Origin: Flavobacterium pectinovorum
GTDB lineage: Bacteria > Bacteroidota > Bacteroidia > Flavobacteriales > Flavobacteriaceae
Direction: 5' to 3'
Assembly: GCF_900142715.1 (NCBI RefSeq)
Contig: NZ_FRBX01000003.1
Location: 248,001 to 312,000, forward strand
DNA: 64,000 nucleotides
Part shown: positions 8,408 through 15,923 of the stretch, one piece after another
Numbering within the stretch: position 1 is the first letter of the stretch
How the letters are laid out: every line of letters starts with the position of its first letter
Notes under the pieces: generated by a model
The model's input: only the letters and a program-made list of their open reading frames with translations
Told to the model about the DNA's origin: nothing
Databases searched by the model: none
Translations under genes and position numbers: made by a program

Positions 8408-10342
8408 ATGAAAAAAATTAATAATAAAAGCACAATCAAAAGTCCCCAAAAAGGGCTTTTGATTACTGCCCTTCTTGTAACACAATTAGGAGCAGTACAG
8501 GGATTTGCACAATCAAATCCCGATCAGGAATTTAAAGGTACAATTGGAAAAACCACAGCCGATTCTAAAGAATATTGGCCTGATCCCGTTACAGCACCAA
8601 AAGGTGCACCAAACGTAGTCTGGATATTATTGGACGATGTTGGTTTTGGAGCTTCAAGTTCTTTTGGAGGTTTGATCCAGACGCCAACATTTGACGAACT
8701 GGCTAATAACGGTTTGCGCTATACCAATTTCCATACAACAGCTATTTGTGCTCCTACCCGCGCCGCTTTATTAACCGGAAGAAATTCTGGAAGAGTGCAC
8801 GTTAGCGGTTTCTCTCACACGGTTTTATCCGCAGGTTTTCCGGGTTGGGATGGCAGAATTCCATCTGATAAAGGAACAATCGCAGAGATTTTACGCGATA
8901 AAGGGTACAACACTTTTGCCGTTGGTAAATACGGTTTAACGCCAGATGAAGAAGCTTCAGACGCGGGACCGTTTGACAGATGGCCAACAGGAAAAGGTTT
9001 CGAACACTTTTTTGGTTTCTTAGGATCACAAACAGATCAGTACAAACCTGATTTAGTAGAAGATAACACGCATATTGTTCCTGACGGAAGACACTTAACA
9101 GAACAAATTACAGACAAAGCGATTACGTACATTAAAAACCAGCATAAAGCCGCGCCAAACAAACCTTTCTTTTTATACTATGCGCCGGGAGCGGTTCATG
9201 CACCTCATCAGGTGGAGGAAAAATGGAGCGATCCATACAAAGGGAAATTTGATGATGGCTGGGATGCTTACCGCGAAAAAGTATTGGCAAACCAAAAGAA
9301 ATTGGGCGTAATTCCTGCCAATGCCGTTTTACCGGAACGTAATCCGTTGATTGCTGACTGGAAAAAATTAACGCCGGATCAGAAAAAAGTGTACGCTCGT
9401 TTTATGGAAGTTTACGCCGGATATCTTACCTATACCGATTATGAAATTGGAAGAGTTGTTAATTATTTAAAAGAAACCAATCAGCTTGAAAATACTTTGA
9501 TCTTTGTTGCGATTGGCGATAACGGAGCGAGTAAAGAAGGGACAACGCAAGGCGTAATCAATCAAAATCTTTTTGCCGGTGGTGTATCTGACGAGAAAAA
9601 TCTTCAGGATAATTTAAATAATATTGGCGAAATTGGAACTGCAAAAGGTTTGAATACCAATTTTCCTTTAGGTTGGGCACAGGCTACAAATTCACCTTTC
9701 AAAAACTGGAAACAAGACGCACATTCTGAAGGTGGAACACGTAATCCGTTGATTGTTTATTATCCAAAAGGAATTAAAGAAAAAGGCGGTATCAGAAACC
9801 AATACAGCCACGTAACAGATTTATTGCCAACAACATTGGAGATTGTCGGAATTAAAGCGCCGGAAACGATTCGCGAAATCAAACAGGATAAAATTCAGGG
9901 TTCTACTTTTTATGCTTCTTTAAATGATGCAAAAGCAGAATCACTTCACAAAGTACAATACTATTACATTTTTGGAAACAGAGCAATTTACAAAGATGGA
10001 TGGAAAGCAGCTGCGGCACATCTTCCGGATTCTTTTGCTTTGAAAAATAATCTTGGCAAAAACGAAAAACCGGCACCAAGCAATTTTGATGCTGATGTTT
10101 GGGAATTGTACAACTTAAACGAAGATTTTAACGAACGTAATAATCTTGCTAAAAAATATCCTGAAAAACTGGCTGAATTAAAGCAACTGTTTGAAGAGCA
10201 GGCAAAAGAAAACAATCTTTACCCGCTAATTGACTGGCAGGATGTTTTTAGCAGAAGAATACATAATAACGGAACTGATAAAGGCAAAAATCTTCAGGAG
10301 TTAATTCGTCAGGCTAACAAACCGGCTGGTACTACTAATTAA
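8408..10342 (+). CDS. Sulfatase 2, arylsulfatase type, secreted
   Basis: A 644-residue type I sulfatase, the largest of the four, with a long N-region and signal peptide ending near GFAQ (residues 32-35). It shows the LLDDVGFG metal motif (residues 74-81), the formylglycine motif C114-A-P-T-R-AALLTG, GKYGLT in place of the usual GKWHxG, and AIGDNGAS as the C-terminal metal site. Replacement of the Trp-His pair in GKWH by Tyr-Gly removes a His that normally contacts sulfate, so this enzyme may differ in specificity or rate. It follows sulfatase 1 after 79 bp without a terminator. Confidence 0.87.
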   Translation: MKKINNKSTIKSPQKGLLITALLVTQLGAVQGFAQSNPDQEFKGTIGKTTADSKEYWPDPVTAPKGAPNVVWILLDDVGFGASSSFGGLIQTPTFDELANNGLRYTNFHTTAICAPTRAALLTGRNSGRVHVSGFSHTVLSAGFPGWDGRIPSDKGTIAEILRDKGYNTFAVGKYGLTPDEEASDAGPFDRWPTGKGFEHFFGFLGSQTDQYKPDLVEDNTHIVPDGRHLTEQITDKAITYIKNQHKAAPNKPFFLYYAPGAVHAPHQVEEKWSDPYKGKFDDGWDAYREKVLANQKKLGVIPANAVLPERNPLIADWKKLTPDQKKVYARFMEVYAGYLTYTDYEIGRVVNYLKETNQLENTLIFVAIGDNGASKEGTTQGVINQNLFAGGVSDEKNLQDNLNNIGEIGTAKGLNTNFPLGWAQATNSPFKNWKQDAHSEGGTRNPLIVYYPKGIKEKGGIRNQYSHVTDLLPTTLEIVGIKAPETIREIKQDKIQGSTFYASLNDAKAESLHKVQYYYIFGNRAIYKDGWKAAAAHLPDSFALKNNLGKNEKPAPSNFDADVWELYNLNEDFNERNNLAKKYPEKLAELKQLFEEQAKENNLYPLIDWQDVFSRRIHNNGTDKGKNLQELIRQANKPAGTTN

Positions 10343-10360
10343 TATTATAACCAACATAAT

Positions 10361-10386
10361 CCTCCCAGGTCTTGAAACCTTGCAGG
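10361..10386. repeat. Degenerate copy of the CTGCAAGG palindrome
   Basis: CCTCCCAGGTCTTGAAACCT followed by TGCAGG is a decayed arm of the palindrome found intact at 13836 and 15824. It makes the TTG and ATG codons at 10372 and 10390 unlikely starts for the next gene, because they lie in or at the edge of repeat DNA. Confidence 0.6.
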
Positions 10387-10419
10387 ATTATGTTAAAAAA
10401 TAAATTCAAAAAGAAAACG

Positions 10420-10971
10420 ATGGCAGCAATAAAACCGATAATCAAAAAAGGAATTTTCGCCTTAGTTCTTGTAATAATTGCAGTAAGTTTTTATTACTTA
10501 ACCATTTGGATTACTCCGTATTACGTGCAAAGTAAATTTGCCGAAAAAAGTCTGGGATATGTAAATACACCAAGATTTGGAGACCAGCCAAATGCCGAAA
10601 ACAGCAGAGTGATTCCGCTACCAAATCCTGATTTTTTGTATTCAACCATTAATTATGATTTAAAAGATAATGTGCTGAAAATTTCCGGTATTGTTCCCGA
10701 TTCAACGTATTGGTCGATCTCTGCGTATCAGGAAAACACCACTAATTATTTTGTTGAAAATGAAGAGCAGGTAAAATCAAAATTTGAATATTATCTGGCT
10801 GAAGAAGGAAGCAAATCCGAAGTTTTGAAAAATATTCCGAAAGAGAAAATCATTTACAGTCCAACAACAAAAGGGTTGATTCTGTTTCGTTATTTAGTTT
10901 CGAAAGCATATCCGGTAAAACAACTTTCTGGGTTGCAACATGGTGTTTCAGTTGTGAAATTAGTGAAGTAA
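10420..10971 (+). CDS. Membrane-anchored DUF1254-like protein
   Basis: With the ATG at 10420 the product has 183 residues: a short basic N-terminus, one membrane helix (about residues 8-30), then an outside domain. Within it, PNPDFLYSTINYDL followed by YWSISAYQENTTN resembles the core of DUF1254. Full-length family members join a DUF1254 and a DUF1214 half in about 400-450 residues; here the two halves are separate neighbouring genes. Both genes share the YWSI-x-AY-x-EN motif, so they may also be paralogues. The function of these domains is not established. An in-frame ATG at 10390 lies at a repeat edge and is less likely. Confidence 0.7.
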   Translation: MAAIKPIIKKGIFALVLVIIAVSFYYLTIWITPYYVQSKFAEKSLGYVNTPRFGDQPNAENSRVIPLPNPDFLYSTINYDLKDNVLKISGIVPDSTYWSISAYQENTTNYFVENEEQVKSKFEYYLAEEGSKSEVLKNIPKEKIIYSPTTKGLILFRYLVSKAYPVKQLSGLQHGVSVVKLVK

Positions 10972-10981
10972 ATACGTATGA

Positions 10982-11016
10982 AAGCTTTATCAAAGTATAA
11001 AACTTTGACAAAGCTT
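10982..11016. repeat. CTTTGTCAAAG palindrome, copy 1
   Basis: AAGCTTTATCAAAGT (10982-10996) pairs with ACTTTGACAAAGCTT (11002-11016), one mismatch. Two more copies lie at 14016 and 17213, all inside the sulfatase cluster. Confidence 0.8.
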
Positions 11017-11050
11017 CCAAAAGAAAACATTCATTTTTAAAATCAAAAAA

Positions 11051-11644
11051 ATGGCTTTAAATCAAAAAATAAAGAAAATAGCAGTTGGATTAGGATTAGT
11101 TCTTCTTGCTATACTAATAGGAAGCGGTGCCGGCATTTACAGTATCAAATCCGGAAAAAGCGATTCGCAACGAATTATTGGCAACTGGCAAACTGTTGAT
11201 AAAGACAAAGACCTGAGCACAGCCGATTTGCTAACAATAGCTCAAATAGCGGTTTATAGACCTTATGCCTTAACTAAAAAAGAAGTTATTTACTTAAGCA
11301 CAAATACTGATAGTGACGGAAATGCATTAGACCCAAAATCAGATTATGTGATTAGCGGTAAAAAACTAGACGCTAAATATTGGAGCATAACGGCGTATGA
11401 TGAAAATGGTTTCCTGATTAAAAATCCGATTAATAAATACAGCTATAATCTTGAAAATGTAAAATATCAGGCAGATAGTACATCGTATAAAATTAATCTT
11501 TCGGGTACAGAGAAAAAAGAAAACTGGCTGCCTACTAACAACATTAAAAAGACAGGCTTAATTATTCGATTGTATTTGCCATCTGAAAAACTGAGAGAGA
11601 ATTTAACCATTGAGGAACTTCCTTCTATTCAAAAAGTAAAATAA
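11051..11644 (+). CDS. Membrane-anchored DUF1214-like protein
   Basis: A 197-residue protein with an N-terminal membrane helix (about residues 8-28) and an outside domain. The segments YWSITAYDENGF, NPINKYSY, NWLPTNN and LIIRLYLP match the DUF1214 pattern. It lies 79 bp downstream of the DUF1254-like gene, with a palindrome between them, and the pair probably acts as the two halves of one complex on the periplasmic side. No enzymatic residue can be named. The association with sulfatases on this strand is seen directly; a role in sulfate-ester metabolism is inference. Confidence 0.72.
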   Translation: MALNQKIKKIAVGLGLVLLAILIGSGAGIYSIKSGKSDSQRIIGNWQTVDKDKDLSTADLLTIAQIAVYRPYALTKKEVIYLSTNTDSDGNALDPKSDYVISGKKLDAKYWSITAYDENGFLIKNPINKYSYNLENVKYQADSTSYKINLSGTEKKENWLPTNNIKKTGLIIRLYLPSEKLRENLTIEELPSIQKVK

Positions 11645-11732
11645 TAACATTTTCAACAGAATTGTAACAAAATTTATTAAAATACAGATAATTAATTCTA
11701 CTAAATCCATAGAGTTAAAAGAATTTATTTTT

Positions 11733-11740
11733 TATTTTTG
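11733..11740 (+). promoter_or_regulatory. Candidate -7 element for the microprotein/hydroxylase genes
   Basis: TATTTTTG fits TAnnTTTG and would start transcription near 11746, giving a leader of about 75 nt before the ATG at 11821. No clear -33 TTG lies at the right distance, so this is tentative. Confidence 0.35.
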
Positions 11741-11820
11741 TCACACAAGCTAATCCACTGAATTTCAAATGCAAAGTTTGAGGTTCAAATCAAATAAATA
11801 ATAACACAAAACACAAGATA

Positions 11821-11940
11821 ATGAAACGAGTAGACTATGAAATTATCGGGAAAAAAATTATCGTGGGTATAATTTTATTTTTAGTTCCTCTGGCGATTCT
11901 GGCCGGAGGTTTAACCTTAATAAATCAATTTTTAAAATAA
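11821..11940 (+). CDS. 39-residue single-helix membrane microprotein
   Basis: ATG at 11821 opens a 39-codon frame ending with TAA at 11938-11940. The product has a charged N-terminus (MKRVDYEIIGKK) and one hydrophobic helix over about residues 13-36, ending in a Lys. It stops 6 bp before the hydroxylase ATG at 11947, so the two are probably translated from one message. It is too short for most gene callers. I know no family for it. A small membrane subunit or stabiliser of the adjacent membrane hydroxylase is a reasonable guess, as single-helix microproteins often do this, but nothing in the sequence proves it. Confidence 0.6.
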   Translation: MKRVDYEIIGKKIIVGIILFLVPLAILAGGLTLINQFLK

Positions 11941-11946
11941 AAAATT

Positions 11947-13020
11947 ATGGCAGCAACACAAAATTCAAACAGTAAATTGACAAGAGATTTGAGTATTAGT
12001 CTTTTGATATATTCATTGCCGGTTGTGGCAATTTTCCTTTACTTTAAATTAAGCAACGGACTTGTAGCAGAATCTCATGTTACGATACCATCATTTTTAG
12101 AATTTGCAAAACCTGCTTTTCAAAATATACGCACCTGGGGATTAACTGTTTTCATGTTGGTTTTGGGAGCAATAGAATTTGGCGCTGGTTTATACGACGA
12201 TCAATGGACGGGCGAAGAGCGTAAGATTGATATTGTAAGTTTTCTGGCCCCAAAATTAATCCTGCCTCCTATTATTGCATTTTTTAGCTTAACGGCTTTG
12301 CCATATTTAATTTCAAATTTAGCTAATACACTATCATGGGTTCCGTTTTGGGGAGGTTTTTTCCTTATTGCTATTGCCGATGATTTAACGCAATATTGGT
12401 ACCACAGACTTCATCACCAGGTTCCGTTTTTATGGCGTTTCCACAGAACGCACCATTCGGCTCCATACATGGGAATGGCGATGGCTTCGAGACAAAACTT
12501 TATTTATACTGTTTTCTTTTCTCAAATTTATTTGACAGCCACTTTAACCTATTTAGGTTTAGGTTTACCGGCTCTTTTTGTTTTGGTTATTAAAAGTTTC
12601 ATCACTTTGGGAGCACACTCAAGCATTGCATGGGACAAACCTTTCTACAAATACAAAGTTTTACATCCAATTGCATGGGTTTTAGAACGTTTGATTTCGA
12701 CTCCGGCAACGCACCACGCACACCACGCAGATACAAGCGGTGACGGTGTTGGACACTTTAAAGGCAACTTCGGAAATATGTTTTTCATTTGGGATATGAT
12801 CTTCGGAACGGGTTTAATTACACGTAAATTCCCAAAATCATACGGAATGAAATCATACAAACAAGAAGAATGGTACGCGCAGTTTTTGTGGCCAATATTC
12901 AAATCTAAAAAAGAAGGAAGTGCTTTGGCAGAAGGCGTTCTGGCAGTTCCGTTAAAACCAAAAGCAGAAGAAAATCTGGCACCAAGTCCGGTTTATTACG
13001 ACGAGCCTGCTCAGGTATAA
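11947..13020 (+). CDS. Sterol desaturase / fatty-acid hydroxylase superfamily membrane protein
   Basis: A 357-residue integral membrane protein with at least four hydrophobic segments. It carries the eight-His di-iron signature of the superfamily: H153-RL-H156-H157, H166-RT-H169-H170 and H256-H257-A-H259-H260, with a further His at 224. Members bind two irons in the membrane and hydroxylate or desaturate lipids, sterols or alkyl chains using oxygen. Its place between sulfatase genes suggests processing of a hydrophobic aglycone or chain freed by the sulfatases, but this is only inferred. A strong hairpin follows 28 bp past the stop, so transcription may be punctuated here. Confidence 0.88.
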   Translation: MAATQNSNSKLTRDLSISLLIYSLPVVAIFLYFKLSNGLVAESHVTIPSFLEFAKPAFQNIRTWGLTVFMLVLGAIEFGAGLYDDQWTGEERKIDIVSFLAPKLILPPIIAFFSLTALPYLISNLANTLSWVPFWGGFFLIAIADDLTQYWYHRLHHQVPFLWRFHRTHHSAPYMGMAMASRQNFIYTVFFSQIYLTATLTYLGLGLPALFVLVIKSFITLGAHSSIAWDKPFYKYKVLHPIAWVLERLISTPATHHAHHADTSGDGVGHFKGNFGNMFFIWDMIFGTGLITRKFPKSYGMKSYKQEEWYAQFLWPIFKSKKEGSALAEGVLAVPLKPKAEENLAPSPVYYDEPAQV

Positions 13021-13047
13021 AACCAACAAAAATAAATTAAATAATAA

Positions 13048-13087
13048 TTGGCAGTGTATTCGAAAATAATCCCGAATACACTGCCAA
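13048..13087. terminator. Perfect 15-bp intergenic hairpin
   Basis: TTGGCAGTGTATTCG (13048-13062) and CGAATACACTGCCAA (13073-13087) form a perfect stem with a 10-nt loop, directly behind the hydroxylase gene and 22 bp before the next ATG. There is no U tract, so it may be a processing or stability element and not a full terminator. Confidence 0.55.
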
Positions 13088-13109
13088 ACTTATGCAAAAA
13101 CCAAAATTT

Positions 13110-13823
13110 ATGAAAAATAAAATACTCAAAAACGGCATTATAACTTTTATGCTGCTTTTTACAATTGCAGGTTTTTCGCAAGGAAACAGTGCCAATATAT
13201 TGCTGGATGCTTTTTATTCGAAAATTAAAAGTCAAAAAAATCCACAAATAATTGATGCCAGAGGAAGCGACGAATTTGCCTTAAATCATATAGAAGGTGC
13301 AGTAAATTTCAACCTAAAATCTGAAGATTACGAAAAGCATGTTGCAGCCTTAAATCCGTCGCAACCGGTATTTATTTATTCAATCGCTGCTTACAGAAGC
13401 GGGCTTTTATCTACCGATTTAGCTAAAAGAGGTTTCAATGAAGTCTATATTCTCGAAGGCGGAATCGCAAGCTGGATTGGTGGCGGAAAACCTTTTTACA
13501 GCAATTTAAAAAGTAAATTATCAATAGCCGAATACAAAAAAATCCTTGCCGATAATCAATACGTTTTGGTAGATATTGGTTCTAAATATTGCGCCACCTG
13601 CAAAACCGTAAAAACCATTTTAGAAGATATCAGATCTCAATATGGTAAAAAACTCAAAATTATCGAAATTGAATTGGAAGAAAGTCCGCAGGTTATTGCC
13701 GATTTAAAAACCGTAAAGGTCTTCCCTACTTTGATTTTATATCAAAATGGAAAAATCATTTTCAAAAAAGATGGTTTGGGAAATCTTAAAAGTGATGTTG
13801 ATGTGGCTTTGGCACAAAATTAA
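13110..13823 (+). CDS. Secreted rhodanese-thioredoxin fusion with Ser at the rhodanese active site
   Basis: With the ATG at 13110 the product is 237 residues with a signal peptide ending near GFSQ (residues 21-24). Residues about 30-130 are a rhodanese fold (IIDARGSDEFALNHIEGAVN, then YSIAAYRSG and LEGGIASW). The active loop is S91-I-A-A-Y-R96, so the catalytic Cys of the C-x4-R loop is Ser and sulfurtransferase activity is unlikely. Residues about 140-237 are a thioredoxin fold with an intact C161-A-T-C164 site, VFPTLILYQNGK and a cis-Pro. A periplasmic redox role is likely, perhaps on the sulfatases or the membrane proteins nearby. An ATG at 13092 would extend it by six residues. Confidence 0.87.
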   Translation: MKNKILKNGIITFMLLFTIAGFSQGNSANILLDAFYSKIKSQKNPQIIDARGSDEFALNHIEGAVNFNLKSEDYEKHVAALNPSQPVFIYSIAAYRSGLLSTDLAKRGFNEVYILEGGIASWIGGGKPFYSNLKSKLSIAEYKKILADNQYVLVDIGSKYCATCKTVKTILEDIRSQYGKKLKIIEIELEESPQVIADLKTVKVFPTLILYQNGKIIFKKDGLGNLKSDVDVALAQN

Positions 13824-13835
13824 TGTTTTCAATCC

Positions 13836-13935
13836 TCCTGCAAGGTTTTCAAAACCTTGTAGGTTTAAATTACGCTAAGATTTGAAGTATTTCATGTTTT
13901 AGAGATACCTACAAGGTTTTGAAAACCTTGCAGGA
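13836..13935. repeat. Composite inverted repeat, CTGCAAGG family, copy A
   Basis: Two 29-nt arms (13836-13864 and 13907-13935) are perfect reverse complements around a 42-nt spacer, and each arm is itself nearly palindromic (CCTGCAAGGTTTTCAAAACC...). RNA from it could form one long stem or two small hairpins. The same composite recurs at 15824, so the two copies bracket sulfatase 3. Confidence 0.85.
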
Positions 13936-13983
13936 AACGGAAACATAGAGTTATTTCTTTTTGGAATTTACACATCAATTTTT

Positions 13984-14148
13984 AAACACATAGAAATATA
14001 GATCATTAGACGTAAAGCTTTGTCAAAGTTTTAAACTTTGACAAAGCTCTTCAAACACAAAAATCTTGTTTTTTCGCAAAAGCCTATGAGATTTATTTTA
14101 AAGTGAAACGTCTTTTCGGCATCATAAAAATCTATGTTTCTGTGTGTT
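13984..14148. repeat. AACACATAG-bounded intergenic element, copy A
   Basis: Bounded by AAACACATAGAAATATAG at the left and CTATGTTTCTGTGTGTT at the right (inverted ends). It shares an internal AAGTGAAACG-CTTTT block with the copy at 19035. This copy also holds a CTTTGTCAAAG palindrome (14016-14048). The in-frame GTG at 14144 falls in it and is not used as the start of sulfatase 3. Confidence 0.6.
14016..14048. repeat. CTTTGTCAAAG palindrome, copy 2
   Basis: AGCTTTGTCAAAGTTT (14016-14031) and AAACTTTGACAAAGCT (14033-14048), perfect stem around a single base. Confidence 0.85.
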
Positions 14149-14191
14149 AAAATTATACTCTAAAACTTATACCAAAACAATTCAAAAAAAT

Positions 14192-15811
14192 ATGGCATCA
14201 TTTAAAAGAATAAAAAACATTCTTATTCCAATTCTTCTCGTCCTTTTTATTGCGGTACTATTTTTATTCTGGCCTATTAATACAAACGGAAAATTAATAG
14301 AACCTGATAAAAAATTAGTTGAAGGAAAAACGGCATTTCTGGCACAAAAAGATACTTCAAAATCATCAGAAAAGAAACCTAATATTATCATTCTCCTCGC
14401 CGATGATTTGGGTAAATACGATATTTCGTTATACGGAGGAAAATCGACGCCAACGCCTCAAATTGATTCTTTGGCGGCTTCTGGCGTGACTTTTACAGAC
14501 GGTTATGTTTCGTCTTCGATTTGTTCGCCTTCGCGTGCGGGTTTGTTGACGGGTCGTTATCAGGAACGTTTTGGACATGAATATCAGCCCGGAGACCGAT
14601 ATCCAAAAAATAACCTGGAATATTATGCTTTCAAATATTTGATTAATACGAATAGCTGGCGATTAAATCAAAAAATAGAATACCCAAATGAAGCTTCGAT
14701 AGCCACTCAGGGTTTACCACAATCTGAAATTACATTTGCCGATTTAGCCAAAAAACAAGGATACGCAACAGCCATAATCGGGAAATGGCATTTGGGACAC
14801 AACAAAGGATTTTTTCCACTGGACAGAGGTTTCGATTACCATTACGGATTTTATCAGGCGTTTTCGCTTTACACGCCCGAAGATGATAATCCGGATATTG
14901 TCAACCATCATCACAAAGATTTTACAGATAAAATGATCTGGGGAAATGGCCGTGTCGGAATCGGGCAAATTCGTCGCGATACAACCATCATAAAAGATAA
15001 AGCCTATTTAACCGAAACATTTGCTGACGAAGCCGAAGCTTTTATCGATAAAAATAAAACCAAACCTTTTTTACTTTATGTTCCGTTTAATGCGCCACAC
15101 ACGCCATTTCAGGTTCGAAAAAAATATTACGATCGTTTTCCGAATGTAAAAGACGAAAACAAACGCGTTTATTTTGCCATGATCAGCGCGCTTGATGACG
15201 CTATTGGAAGAATCGTTGCCAAAGTAAAAAAAGAAGGTCTTGAAGAAAACACCTTAATCATTTTTGCCAGCGATAACGGTGGTGCCGATTATACTTTCGC
15301 CACAACAAATGCCCCTTTAAAAGGTGGAAAATTTTCGCATTTTGAAGGCGGTATCAATGTTCCGTTTGCACTTTCGTGGAAGGGAAAAATTAAACCGCAT
15401 ACGGTCTACAAAACTCCTGTAAGTTCACTGGATATTTTTAGCACAATTGCTGCTGTTACGCATTCCGGTTTGCCAAAAGACAGGGTTTATGATGGTGTCG
15501 ATTTAATTTCAACTGTCAACAATAATACAGAAGCACACAAAAATTTATACTGGCGTTCCGGCGATGCAAAAGCAATTCGAAGCGGTGACTGGAAATTAAT
15601 CATTAGCGGAAAAACGCACGAAGAATGGCTTTATAATCTGGCAAACGATAAATCTGAAACGACAGATTTGGCTCAAAAAAATCCGGCAAAAGTAAAAGAG
15701 CTTCACGCTGCTTTGCAAAACTGGGAAAAAGGTCTTGTAAAACCTTTATGGCCTAATTTAACCTATTATGAATTTAACTTTGGTAAACAGAAATACTTTG
15801 TCGATTTGTAA
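14192..15811 (+). CDS. Sulfatase 3, membrane-anchored
   Basis: With the ATG at 14192 (preceded by an A-rich stretch; upstream GTG is inside a repeat) the product has 539 residues. Residues about 9-28 form one membrane helix without a clear signal-peptidase site, so the enzyme is probably tethered to the inner membrane facing the periplasm. It shows LLADDLGKYD, the formylglycine motif C111-S-P-S-R-AGLLTG, GKWHLG and ASDNGGAD. The sequence around the active site (GRYQERFGHEY) differs from the other three copies and is closer to GalNAc-6-sulfatase-like enzymes, suggesting a second bond type. Palindrome composites flank the gene on both sides. Confidence 0.9.
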   Translation: MASFKRIKNILIPILLVLFIAVLFLFWPINTNGKLIEPDKKLVEGKTAFLAQKDTSKSSEKKPNIIILLADDLGKYDISLYGGKSTPTPQIDSLAASGVTFTDGYVSSSICSPSRAGLLTGRYQERFGHEYQPGDRYPKNNLEYYAFKYLINTNSWRLNQKIEYPNEASIATQGLPQSEITFADLAKKQGYATAIIGKWHLGHNKGFFPLDRGFDYHYGFYQAFSLYTPEDDNPDIVNHHHKDFTDKMIWGNGRVGIGQIRRDTTIIKDKAYLTETFADEAEAFIDKNKTKPFLLYVPFNAPHTPFQVRKKYYDRFPNVKDENKRVYFAMISALDDAIGRIVAKVKKEGLEENTLIIFASDNGGADYTFATTNAPLKGGKFSHFEGGINVPFALSWKGKIKPHTVYKTPVSSLDIFSTIAAVTHSGLPKDRVYDGVDLISTVNNNTEAHKNLYWRSGDAKAIRSGDWKLIISGKTHEEWLYNLANDKSETTDLAQKNPAKVKELHAALQNWEKGLVKPLWPNLTYYEFNFGKQKYFVDL

Positions 15812-15823
15812 AAGTTACAGAAG

Positions 15824-15911
15824 TCCTGCAAGGTTTTCAAAACCTTGTAGGTCTATAATTCACTCGCTATATTAATAACTATACCTACAAGGTTTTGAAA
15901 ACCTTGCAGGA
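15824..15911. repeat. Composite inverted repeat, CTGCAAGG family, copy B
   Basis: Arms 15824-15852 and 15883-15911 are perfect 29-nt reverse complements around a 30-nt spacer. The arms are identical to those of copy A at 13836; the spacer is not. It fills the gap between sulfatase 3 and the exporter gene. Confidence 0.85.
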
Positions 15912-15923
15912 AATAAACATAAA

